Source: Branchiostoma floridae
Taxonomy: Eukaryota > Chordata > Leptocardii > Amphioxiformes > Branchiostomatidae
Direction of reading: 5' to 3'
Length of the DNA: 64,000 bases
NCBI RefSeq assembly: GCF_000003815.2
Contig: NC_049988.1
Span: forward strand, 3,635,971-3,699,970
Under the pieces are notes generated by a model. It was not told the DNA's origin. It saw only the letters and a list, made by a program, of their open reading frames with translations, and did no database searches. A program made the position numbers and the translations under genes. The first letter of the stretch is position 1; each line of letters begins with the position of its first letter. Shown here in pieces: positions 14,201 through 22,399 of this stretch.

Positions 14201-17200
14201 CGATTTTTCTACCACATGCAAGGCCGCAGCATCGGCAGTCTGCATGTTCTGGTAAGGGATGTGAAGAACGGATCAACAGAAGAAGTGTGGAGACGACAGG
14301 GCCAACAGGGGAGGGGCTGGCTGTTTGGTTCGGTCAGCATTGGCACTAACAACAGGAACTATCAGGTACTAAAAAGATAACTAAGGAAACTTTGACAACG
14401 TGAAGTTCACTCACAGATCTTACATTTAAATTTCTTGTGGATAAGTGTACTAAGAAAATTATGACGTTCAATATGATATTTGATGTTTTGATCAAACAAA
14501 GCAAATACGAGTCGTCTGAACATTTTGTAAAATGTCAAGACCCTACGACATAGTATAAAGATCAGAGCAATGCTTGACATGTTCATGACATGTTCATTCT
14601 CCTCATAACCCATGCATATGGTTGGGGTTAACCAAACCATAATCGTACTCCTTATGTAGGTTATTCTAGAAGCCGTGGTGGGAAAGGGAGGCCAGGGTGA
14701 CATAGCTGTGGACGATGTGTCTTTCGCCACATATTGTACGCTGCTCACAGAAGGTACATATATCTCATTTTACAACCTTTTGTAATTTACTTTGTCCTGA
14801 CAATCCCCTAGCTTGTAAGTACTAGATACGTGATATTAGAAAAAAAATACAATTTTATCGATTTATCTATCTGCTTGCCATTGACCACCAGATGGGTTGT
14901 CCTCCACATCAGTCGCAATCATCGCTGTGTCCAGCGTGGCAGTAGTGCTGATAGGCATCGGTCTGTCTGTCTTTATTGTCTATTGGAGACGTGAGAAGAT
15001 AAAGAGAAGGAGGTGAGCTATATCAAGTTAAGTGACCAAAAACTGTACATTCTCAAACCTATTCATATCTTACAGTTTATAACAAATTTGCAGGACACTT
15101 CTTCTTGAAGAGTGAAATCGTTGTATATGTATAACACGCCAGTTACTGTTTTATGGCCATTTTGATTCGATTATATTAAAGCCATCTTCTTGGAACCACA
15201 TCAAAGTTCAGCAAAGTTGCCTTTATCATGAAATCTAAGATATCAGGAAGGTTGAACGAGTGAATAAACACACAGAGCATATACCGAATAATAGACAGTG
15301 TACCGAAATTTGTAGTATACATGTATATCTATCTATTGTAATCATAAAGATGTACAGTATGGTCGAATACATTAAATTCTTATTATTAAATTATAAGATA
15401 ATAAAAACAAGAAATTGTCTTGATATTATCTTGCCCAGATACCGCAACAACAACCAGAATACCGGCCTCCAACTTGGACGTCAGCCAGATCGACCAGAAC
15501 TTGGAGATGGGAACCTCAGAACCTACGAAGACCTAAGAGGAAGTACTACAAGTAAGATACGCAGCAGTGGATAAAAAGGCGAAGAAGGACTAAAAACATA
15601 CATATAACTTTTCTATTTGAAATTTAAAAAAAAAGCTGTATCGGGTCCATTGAAATACCAGCTTCGACCTATCATTGTATTCTCGTTAGGCCTACGTCAC
15701 ATTTCCTACCCGGGGCGCGGTCGGGCTGTTTGAGGAAACAAAAAATTAAATTTCATGCCAATAAATATGCACAAGGCATGCTGTTGACTTATTTTTGGTC
15801 CGTTTTGTGTTTTTGTTGTCTTTCATATCGTACTTTTCGTTCCCCAAAACTGCCCGGCCGGGCCCCTTTGTGGAAATGTTACGTTAGCCTTACTAGTGTC
15901 ATCATAAATCACTTACATTGTTGCAATATGCGACAACCATGTGTAATTTGACATCAAGTAACCTACATTTTGCATCGAGATAATGAGGCAATGTTAACTT
16001 AGAACTTATGAAATTTGAAACGTAAAACTCATTTGATTTTATTCTCGATAAAACCATGCTTAATGATCATGACCTCGATCCATGACAAAATTAACATGAA
16101 CTGAATTATAATACTTGATAAGCAAATACTTTCGGTAGCGCATATTTGCAAGTTATAAAATGTTTAATTGGGTTGGGCAATATGTCGCTAAACAAATCGC
16201 AGAAGCAACGGAAAATAATTTCTTGCTTCTGAAGCGGCTAGGAATGATGACAATCAACATGCGATATTCATGTTTCAAAGAATTACTATTAATGTCTTTT
16301 GTGTTTTCTTTTCCAGACAATTATCAGTCCTTAATTGGTGCAAGACGTGTTGAAAACGGGTCTGTTACAAAGGCAAGACAGGTAATTTATTAGAGAATTA
16401 GTTTACATCAGACGAAACTGAGTACCAAGTTTTCATTGCAACTGGAGCCCACAAGTTTGAGAATCGCCACACCTCGAGTATGGTAAAGAACCCACCACAC
16501 TTATCGAAATAAGTATGGATCTTTCTTGATGTAAGCGGATCAAAGCTAACAGTCCGGTCTTTCATAGCTTGTACCTATTATAAACAATTGGTGTGTTCCA
16601 CCTGTGCTACTGTAACTTGGCAAATATGTCCCGTTCTCATACCGACAGATTGAACCTGACGGAGCATACGCCATTCCTGCATACGCGTCATCTAAAGATC
16701 GGTTCTCAGTGGACAGCAGCAGCCAGGCATCACTGGTGAACAACACCGTCGGTATGGCAACGACTGGGAATTCCAACGTGGCATGCGAGAATGAAAATAA
16801 CTACACAGTGTTAGTTGGTAAGCCTTTGATCGAGAAATTAGGCCATGTTGATTTGATTACATGGATGACATCAGCCCGCGCATCAATTTTCTGTTGTTTC
16901 CGAGGAAAAGTTTTCAACCATACTGTAAATAGAACGAAGCGGCTGCAAAATGGTCAAACATACGCCAAAGATTGAGAATAAAAAAGTATTGGAAAACGTA
17001 TACTAATGTCATAGAATGCCAACTTCATTTCCGCCGCTGCAGTTCCAAAACAACACTCTGACGTCAAAAGCTGTCACTTAGAAATGTCATTTAAGAATGA
17101 AGACTATGGACAAAAGACTTAAACGACAGATTCTCTAAAACATTATGCTAAGTTACTCCTATGTATCATACGTTGTATTTCTGTGTACTTTTTGTCGAAG

Positions 17201-18280
17201 CTACCTGCTATAAAACCGTAAAGAAAGCCTTCGTTGCCTGCCTAACTACCCATAGTCCATTAATCCCATTTCCTTCGTAATGCTGTTTCAAAAATTTAAA
17301 AAAAAAAATACACCCCTGATGTTTCAAGACAAGCTGCAAGGGCCCAAAAGTCTTTGAAAACGTATACCGAAGTCACAGAATGCCAACGTCAATTTGGGGT
17401 TCCTAGAGGAAGACTTCCATATATATAATCAAATCAACATGGCCTTATTTGTAAAAAAAAACGCATCCCGGACAAGTCAAACAGTCACTGGAAAGGAATC
17501 CGTTTTATGCTTTCTAGTTTATTGGTGTTTGGTCGAAGCAATATCAAGCGGGGTATAAATTTGTAACCTTGTTACCGTGTCATGGAGGGTCGCTGTAGTG
17601 TGGAACTTATTTATTCAGACAATGTTTATCATATTCACACGATCGACACATTCGATGACTAATAAATGATGTTAAAATATCAAATACATTTGAACTTATG
17701 TTATCTTGAATATCCTTCATTCCATATTGTTCTGAAAGGTTTACCTCTCTATTTCTCGCTTTCAGATGACAGACTTTGGAACTTCCTGAAGATAAACGGC
17801 TTCGATGACTACATCAATATCATGGCAGAAAATCGGTTCACGTATGAACGTCTTCAGTCATGTAAAGAGGTAGACCTGGTAAACATCGGCATACCTCTTG
17901 CTAAAGCACATGCTATTCTGTCAGCTTTCCGTGAAGATGGGACCTACGAGTACACTAGGTCTAATGAAGTTATTCCCAGCAAGTATATCTGCCCGATAAG
18001 CAACAGTGTAATGAAAGACCCAGTGCGTGCAAGCGATGGTTGCATTTATGACAGGGTAGCCATAACTGCTTGGTATGAAAGGAACGGCTGTACACCAAAC
18101 CTGAAGGCTCATAGACTAGACCTTGAACCAGTAGACGATCTACGTGAAGAGATTGACGAATTTCGCAAAAGGCGTCAGAAACGGGCGAATAAAGAGCTTC
18201 CTGGTCATGATGTAAGACCGGACTCTGCTCAGTCAAATTCATCCAGGTCTGCCACTCCTATGGCAGATGTGGAATGCTAA
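2567..18280 (+). CDS. Multi-module transmembrane receptor with SAM and U-box E3 ligase tail
   Basis: The hand-built model has 24 exons: 2567-2621, 3106-3510, 4551-4610, 6982-7107, 7576-7682, 7970-8134, 8965-9052, 9216-9384, 9538-9689, 10422-10541, 10897-11034, 11426-11517, 12105-12260, 12579-12663, 13070-13198, 13577-13717, 13941-14032, 14198-14365, 14660-14753, 14892-15012, 15439-15551, 16317-16381, 16649-16817, 17766-18280. The total is 3525 nt, giving 1174 residues plus stop; every intron is GT..AG and all phases agree. Domain order: signal peptide (1-19), D8C (19-153), linker (154-173), MAM (174-335), SRCR (336-442), LDLa (443-482), MAM (483-639), LDLa (640-682), MAM (683-847), transmembrane helix (about 855-879), tyrosine-rich tail (880-1003), SAM (1004-1062), U-box (about 1073-1143). 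Inferred role: cell-surface recognition receptor that signals and ubiquitinates through its own tail. I know no named gene with this architecture. Confidence 0.88.
3106..3510 (+). CDS. Receptor exon 2: D8C (uromodulin/GP2-type) domain
   Basis: One phase 1-1 exon encodes about 135 residues with the full D8C signature: DPC..Y..L near the start, LLCDNSL, DWYRF, TTCVEPYHCGT, PIWMNGTLP, a CC pair, a V.RC...FYVYEL stretch and a C...YC end. Ten cysteines are present. D8C domains are known from uromodulin, GP2 and OIT3/LZP, where they lie in the extracellular part. In GP2 and uromodulin this part of the molecule binds bacterial adhesins through glycans. A binding role here is inferred only. Confidence 0.85.
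4551..4610 (+). CDS. Receptor exon 3: 20-residue two-cysteine linker
   Basis: This tiny phase 1-1 exon encodes GILPICPEGEIYDQYNDICL and carries two cysteines. It keeps the frame between the D8C and first MAM exons and has good splice sites (TTGTCCACAG| and |GTAAGT). I do not recognise a domain; it could be a one-disulphide linker or the remnant of an EGF-like repeat. As a 60-nt phase-symmetric exon it could be skipped without a frameshift. Confidence 0.65.
5820..6420 (+). mobile_element. Degenerate tRNA-derived SINE containing a 14-bp minisatellite
   Basis: The head has a tRNA-like B box (GGGTTCAAGTCC, 5848-5859). It is followed by GCTACCGATCTTGTG, the same phrase that follows the tRNA head in the SINE at 46491. 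The tail after 6245 (AAAGGCACCTC, GGTACCTGACTTCGGTTGGG) matches the complement of the SINE at 51640-51885. The copy lies in receptor intron 3. Confidence 0.65.
5865..6245. repeat. Minisatellite, 14-bp unit, about 27 copies
   Basis: The unit is CTACCGATCTTGTG, almost perfectly repeated with a few variant units (ACAGAT, GAGCTA, CCAATC). Because 14 is not a multiple of three, all three frames stay open and produce spurious repetitive reading frames. It has grown from the internal CCGATCTTGTGC word of the enclosing SINE. Confidence 0.95.
6700..6936. mobile_element. MITE-like element, family C, complete copy
   Basis: Terminal inverted repeats of about 40 bp: left CTTTCCACTAGAAGGCGATC..., right GCGAGAGCGCCGTCTTAGTG followed by GAAAGG. 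The interior carries GACAACAAAACACACAAAG and AATTCGTTGAGCGATC. A solo left arm (CCCCTTTTCACTAGATGGCG, about 6600-6660) precedes it. Non-coding. The element sits just upstream of receptor exon 4. Confidence 0.7.
6982..9052 (+). CDS. Receptor exons 4-7: MAM domain 1
   Basis: Four exons (6982-7107, 7576-7682, 7970-8134, 8965-9052) encode residues 174-335. Hallmarks seen are PCDFEAIGTCEWHQQTNDEFDW at the start (CDFE...C.W), GRFLYV, an LxxFxY-like strand (MTFSYYFSG), and RIAIDDISFSWDC at the end. Internal intron phases are 1-0-0-1, identical to the two later MAM modules. MAM domains mediate adhesion and dimerisation on cell surfaces. Intron 6 contains a GA microsatellite and a foldback MITE. Confidence 0.88.
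7780..7940. mobile_element. MITE-like element, family C, degenerate copy
   Basis: The right half is recognisable: ACACAAAGAAAG, TTCAGCGATTTATCAAATTT, GAGGCCGCAGAGAGAGCGCG. The left end is not identified with certainty. It lies between receptor exons 5 and 6. Confidence 0.5.
8213..8251. repeat. (GA)n microsatellite
   Basis: A run of GA dinucleotides with AAAGAGAGAAAG variants, in receptor intron 6. Confidence 0.95.
8616..8802 (+). mobile_element. Foldback MITE, family A copy 1
   Basis: It begins TACTGTAAATGCATTTAAGT and ends with CTGCATTTAGTA. The whole is built from TTCGCGG/CCGCGAA-type words on alternating strands (here some decayed). It is in receptor intron 6. The same family is at 25781, 34910, 39087, 42959 and 45737. 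Confidence 0.7.
9216..9689 (+). CDS. Receptor exons 8-9: SRCR domain, group A
   Basis: Two exons (9216-9384, 9538-9689; phase 2 between them) encode residues 336-442. Seen: VRLVDGS, GRVEIYYNHRWGTIC, a DVVCAQLGY core, ILLDDVTC, SECRTKPW and VSVRCV. There are six cysteines and the domain is split over two exons, which are the defining traits of group A SRCR domains; group B has eight cysteines and one exon. SRCR domains occur in scavenger receptors and bind polyanions, bacteria or proteins. The ligand here is unknown. Confidence 0.9.
10422..10541 (+). CDS. Receptor exon 10: LDL receptor class A repeat 1
   Basis: A single phase 1-1 exon (residues 443-482) has the six-cysteine LDLa pattern C-x6-C-x4-C-x6-C-x5-C-x8-C and the calcium-binding acidic end CGDRSDESDC. 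A family C MITE copy begins only about 7 bp after the donor site. Confidence 0.92.
10549..10765. mobile_element. MITE-like element, family C, copy in receptor intron 10
   Basis: Left end CCACCTTTCCACCAGACAACC; interior GGACAGCAAAGCACACAAAG and ACAATTCGTTGAGCG; right end GCGCGGTGAGAGCGTCTTCC then TAGTAAAGGG. It starts only about 7 bp after the exon 10 donor. Confidence 0.65.
10897..12663 (+). CDS. Receptor exons 11-14: MAM domain 2
   Basis: Exons 10897-11034, 11426-11517, 12105-12260 and 12579-12663 encode residues 483-639. Seen: RCNFQNGLCNWVQ at the start, GYFLYLTG, FHYYMNVGDASLSVRV, the conserved Pro-Thr-W segment before PITDRTPFQ, and SIAIDDITLTPGC at the end. Phase pattern is 1-0-0-1. Intron 11 holds family D element copy 2 (11060-11282). 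Confidence 0.9.
11060..11282. mobile_element. MITE-like element, family D copy 2
   Basis: It starts TAACGTTAGTTCACCTTTAT and ends GGTGAATTAGCGTTA, an imperfect inverted repeat. It shares interior words with the copy at 1067-1268. It starts about 26 bp after the exon 11 donor. Confidence 0.65.
13070..13198 (+). CDS. Receptor exon 15: LDL receptor class A repeat 2
   Basis: A phase 1-1 exon (residues 640-682) with six cysteines, FKCGSGECISLDYVCDY and the calcium-cage end CVDGSDESDC. It separates MAM domains 2 and 3 in the way repeat 1 separates the SRCR and MAM 2. Confidence 0.92.
13577..14753 (+). CDS. Receptor exons 16-19: MAM domain 3
   Basis: Exons 13577-13717, 13941-14032, 14198-14365 and 14660-14753 encode residues 683-847. 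Seen: RCDFEEDLCSWSAG, GFYIFIDSS, QAQLVSPVF-like strand, FRFFYHMQGRSIGSLHVLV, VWRRQGQQG.GW and GDIAVDDVSFATYC at the membrane-proximal end. Phases are again 1-0-0-1. It is the last extracellular module; only about seven residues separate it from the transmembrane helix. Confidence 0.9.
14892..15012 (+). CDS. Receptor exon 20: transmembrane helix and stop-transfer
   Basis: Residues about 855-879 are uninterrupted hydrophobic (VAIIAVSSVAVVLIGIGLSV, then FIVYW), followed by RREKIKRRR, a basic cytoplasmic anchor. This makes the protein type I with the SAM and U-box in the cytosol. Phase 1 in, phase 2 out. Confidence 0.9.
15439..16817 (+). CDS. Receptor exons 21-23: cytoplasmic tail with tyrosine motifs
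   Basis: Exons 15439-15551, 16317-16381 and 16649-16817 encode residues 888-1003, a polar and presumably flexible tail. It carries three YxxL motifs: Y917-EDL, Y928-QSL and Y999-TVL, plus YAIP at 954. The first two have the ITAM spacing (YxxL, seven residues, YxxL) and are encoded by neighbouring exons; acidic residues precede the first. In vertebrate immune receptors such a pair, once phosphorylated, recruits tandem-SH2 kinases of the Syk family. That this tail does so is inferred. Exon 22 is only 65 nt but has clean splice sites. Confidence 0.75.
17766..18280 (+). CDS. Receptor exon 24: SAM and U-box domains, stop codon
   Basis: One 515-nt exon encodes 171 residues. SAM: DRLWNFLKINGFDDYINIM, then a DLVNIGI core and a C-terminal helix with KAHAILSAF. 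U-box: CPIS (1079-1082), MKDPV (1086-1090), SDGCIYDR (1093-1100), W1106, P1114 and a closing helix LREEIDEF. U-boxes are zinc-free RING-like folds that recruit an E2, so this is a predicted E3 ligase; the E2-facing Cys-Pro-Ile and the loop Pro are kept. The same SAM-then-U-box order is known in WDSUB1. The ends after the U-box are basic (RKRRQKR) and then Ser-rich. Confidence 0.88.
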
Positions 18281-18574
18281 AGTACACAACGCCATGTATA
18301 ACATGTCGACCGAAAGTCTGATTTCTTGGACGTTGATGATTAAACACCTTACTAGAAAACTGTGTGCAACATATAGAACACATTATCGACCAAAATGACT
18401 CTTTCTGAGTATTCTCGAAGTTCCACATTCCAAGTGTACACTTGTTGATATTGAGTTATAAGAAGATTTTTGCATGTGCGTAATTTCTATGTTAATATTG
18501 ATAGTCATTTTTTTATTCCGCAATGTCGGTTATTTGAATATGCCAGATCTTTTGCAGGCTTTTATCCTGCGAAT

Positions 18575-18621
<47 letters not shown>

Positions 18622-18800
18622 CTAAAATATTTGATGCAGTCAATGTGTTCTGTGTTGGGAAAACATCTATTGTACGTACGTATGTAATGCGCAGGTAGCA
18701 GGCTAGGAATTATTGTGCGTACTGGGTACTTACGTTCTATGTGTTCTACATATTTGTGTGTACGGGATAATCCATTTCTGTGTGAAAATAAACCCATGTT
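18281..18800 (+). other. 3' UTR of the receptor with (AT)n and polyadenylation signal
   Basis: After the stop codon the sequence is non-coding and AT-rich. It contains an (AT)n microsatellite at about 18577-18617 and AATAAA at 18787-18792, the first canonical polyadenylation signal downstream. The UTR would be about 0.5 kb. Confidence 0.55.
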
Positions 18801-18859
18801 TGATACACAACATTTTTGTTAATTCTTGCCTAGTCCTAATAATCAATCCCCCTGAAACA

Positions 18860-20010
18860 AAATCACAAATTGTTTAATGATTAGTGTGTAAAGTTTAAAC
18901 CAACTGTTCTCTATCATAAAACAGGACTTGTAATTGCCATTGTAGTATCCTCAATTATATAGTACTTGTAATTATCGCATCGCGATACAAGAATAACTTT
19001 ATTCAATTCTTGTTGCACAACAATTGTACAAGGTGCCGCGTTTGCGACATAATTTAATGTTATACGAAATGGATCTACCTTACAAAAAGACTATGTAATA
19101 TGGAATGAGAAGTTTGCTGTAATATTATCAAAAGCGATGTTATCATTACATCAGAATATAGAAGTATCTTGTATGTTTTCTTTTTAACTAAATTATCAAT
19201 CCCACTATCTTGTCTTACGTTTCTTTGTAATGAGTGAAGCTCAATCAAAAATAAGAATCAGAAGATATGAATAATGTATCACTGGTTACGTTTTGTCAAA
19301 TTGCAAACAAAAAATTTCTCTGCAAACGTGTTTTACTAAAAGTCAAAATAGTTTGGTATAAATGGCAAATGTCGTAAGCTAACCTTCTAATTTGCTTCCT
19401 AGCGTTAAGTAAACACCTATTATAACAAACTATTTAAGTGCCTAACTGATTTATTTATTTATAGTTTTGAACATCATGGTTTCTTCAACTGTAACATCTG
19501 TTTTAATAGTAATACCAGGGAAGTTTATGTTCCTTTGGTATGGGCTTGCAATCTCGTATGTGACAAAAAGGAACCAATCCCTATTATAACGATAAGGTAT
19601 CGTAAACATACAGTAAATGTCTTGCTTATCCAGTTGACGCAGGTGATTTAAAATGATACAATTTACAACATACAACAAGACAGTAACAACGCACACAGAT
19701 CTCGCGTGCCAAGTGGTCGCACTAAACGTATTGTTCTCAGTATGAATTAAAATGATGTTTGGCCACAGTGAATGCAGTGTCTGATCTATTGTAACGTTAC
19801 ACTTGAACACATTAACACTTCAATTAGGGCTGTTGTCGATGTGGATAAAGGTTACAACTATACCTATTCAAAAGCGCCACCTTGCGTGTCAACCATCACA
19901 AATAGCAAGGTATGAGACATTGAAACGCCCTGTGAGTGTGACACACTTCTCTTCCCTCGGGTATACTGGGAAAACCTATTGCTCCCTTAGCGCGTGTGCT
20001 TGAAACTTGA
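18860..20010. other. Receptor to cytochrome c intergenic region
   Basis: AT-rich sequence. The one longer reading frame (19451-19810, minus, 119 codons) has no recognisable domain and no supporting splice or start context. 18990-19030 resembles a retroelement 3' end. I see no gene. Confidence 0.4.
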
Positions 20011-20013
20011 AAC

Positions 20014-20019
20014 TTTATT
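20014..20019 (-). terminator. Polyadenylation signal of cytochrome c copy 1
   Basis: TTTATT on the plus strand reads AATAAA on the coding strand, 126 bp past the stop codon. Confidence 0.5.
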
Positions 20020-20144
20020 ACAATCAACTTGTGCGCGCGCAAACAAATACACGTGTACATCGTCTTTAGAGATAGGATACGTAAGAAAACCACTAGGTAA
20101 GTGTAAGAAGCAGTGGCAGAGGAGAAGACGTCTCGGGACCGGCA

Positions 20145-21143
20145 TCAAGAAGCGGTGGACTGCTTCAGGTAGGAGATGAGGTCTGCTCGCTCGCCCTTCT
20201 TCTTCAAGCCAGCGAAGACCATCTTAGTGCCGGGGATGTACTTCTTAGGGTTCTCCAGGTAGACCCAGAGGGTGTCCTCAGCCCATGTAATTCCTGGTAG
20301 GGGAAAAAAGAAGAAATTCTTAAGTTGTAGGTACAGTAAATTCATTCCATTTTCAGCACTTCAAGTTCACAGCCTTGTTCGCAATAGTTTGCAGGGTCTT
20401 TGAGATAGTAGTGGAAACTACGTATACTGGAGCAGGGTTCTAGCTAGTGCATTTTAGCATAAAGGGCCACTACGTACACGCTATAATTTGCAACCAACAC
20501 GCTCAAAAGAAGACGACCACACTATTTTCAATTAGCGTAGTGGTACTTTGCCTTTACTTGTTGAAAAATGTCTAATCATATTTAAAATGATGATATGCCA
20601 TCATAAGCATATGTAAGCAGGCCTGGTACTTGTTCATCAGTTTATAATCATAACGAGTTTGATACCATAGGAAAGGGAATCACACAAGCTTTTAATTGAT
20701 ATATAATACATTGAAATTGATGCAGAAACAAAGTCGATATTCCAAACTTCTTGTGCCGAGTTTAGTATTAAAGAATGTATTTTATGCAAGTTCACGTAGC
20801 ATGTAAGAAATGATAAATGTTTTGACTAGAAATGTTTTCTACTTACTGCCGTATGCAATTCTTGATATACATGTACTTAGAATGTATTGCATGGATCAAT
20901 TGTTTTTAGATGCAATTTTCTTTCAGCGTAACACTAGCACTCATCTTTACACTTACCCTTGTTTTTGTTAGCATCAGTGTAAGAGAAGCCCGCTGCCTGC
21001 CCGGTCTTGCGGCCGAACAGACCGTTCAGGTTGGGCCCGGTCTTGTGCTTGCCTCCCGCCTCTACTGTATGACACTGGGCGCACTTCTGTTTAAACACCT
21101 TCGCTCCTTTCGTCGGGTCGCCTTTTGCAACTGCATCCGCCAT
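20145..21143 (-). CDS. CYCS: Cytochrome c, somatic type, copy 1
   Basis: Two coding exons on the minus strand: 20957-21143 (62 codons plus one base) and 20145-20293, joined by a GT..AG intron in a Gly codon. The product has 111 residues. The haem motif CAQCH is at 21-25. The distal exon supplies the axial Met (87) in [10 protein letters not shown], and the [19 protein letters not shown] block is intact. It carries electrons between complexes III and IV in the mitochondrial intermembrane space and in animals can also act in apoptosome assembly. The ATG is preceded by an acceptor (TTTCAG|GAACAGAGACC), so a non-coding first exon lies further upstream. AATAAA for this strand is at 20014-20019. 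It is a tandem partner of the gene at 25232-26335. Confidence 0.95.
20431..20612. repeat. Interspersed repeat, copy 1
   Basis: CAGGGTTCTAGCTAGTGCAT, GGGCCACTACG, AGCGTAGTGGTACTTTGCC and AAAATGATGATATGCCAT recur in the same order at about 43652-43835. It lies in the intron of cytochrome c copy 1 and is absent from the matching intron of copy 2, so it probably inserted after the duplication or was lost from copy 2. No coding content. Confidence 0.6.
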
Positions 21144-22399
21144 GGTCTCTGTTCCTGAAACAAGAAATGTGACTTTTAGGAGCACGTTGAATACAGTTTA
21201 AAACACAGGGTAAACAGTGTTGGACAAGTTCACTTGTCCTACCGGGCAAGCACAAAAAAATATACTTACCAGAAACAATTTTTCACCTGCCCAAAATTAA
21301 AATGTCACTTTTTATGAATTTTCACTTCCAGAAATGTAATCCTTATTATTGCCTCTAGTTTTTTATGTTGACCATTGCTTGATCTCATGACTATAAAAAG
21401 TAAGAAGTATATTAGAATCTCTATCAATGGAAAACCTTACTTGTGGTTGCCTTATCAGCACTTTTACTTGCCCTGGACAATCGGACTGTCCAAATGCAGA
21501 GTGGTTCAGTTTGATATGAGTCAAACGAATATGATAATTTTATAACTTAGCTTTGATCAAGAAAATTATAGTATCGTTGATGAAGGTTAGACATCAAGGT
21601 AATGATATTCGCCAAATAGCAGAGATCGCAGCTGGATATGATTCAGAAACAGTTTTTGGTAGCATCCTCTAGTTCTTTTCGTGAGCGAGTTAACTATAGT
21701 ATCATTCATCTAATGATTTCAAAATATTGCATTATGAAAACTCATCATCAGAAGGTCATGTCAAAGGATACACACATAAAAATCTCCACACCATAACTTT
21801 GTACAACAGCTATGATCTAAAATAGACCTACCATATATCTGGTGCGAGTGCGTGGACACCACAGGAAGACTTTCATTTGCCAAAGGTACAAACGTAACGA
21901 GAACGGCAGTTCGAAAATGCAATTAAACACCGAAAAATCAATATCCAAAATTGATCATCAAACCAAATCCAAACATCGCGATTTTTCGTAATCGAGTAAC
22001 CCAAACCGTTAAACACAGCATACATAGCTGCATACGTTGTTTGCCAGCCACGCAACCTCTAAAAAGGCTCCCGAAAGTACGAAGGCCCAAAAAATGGGGG
22101 ACGTGCACCAGAGCCTTAGCGCAAACAACCAATCTTCTCTGGGGTTTCGTTCTGAAATGATTCACTCCATGTTTTGAAACACACAAAACAAAGTTCAAAG
22201 AGGTGATTATATTGGACTGTTAAATACAAAATACCAAGTATCTGTTATACTCTCGCCAGAGGTAAGAACTTGCTACACTAACAAACATTTCATTACCTTG
22301 AACAACGATCTTGTTGTTTCCTGGGTGTCGCGCCAAGCGTCGAATGAACAGACTACTCCTGTAGCACTATAATTACTAATTACCATACACCTGTGAATC

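Noticed and set aside
19451-19810. 119-codon minus-strand frame
   Set aside because: No recognisable motif and no gene structure around it.
20910-21158. 82-codon plus-strand frame over cytochrome c, and its twin at 26099-26350
   Set aside because: Antisense shadows of the conserved cytochrome c exon; their similarity only reflects the coding strand.
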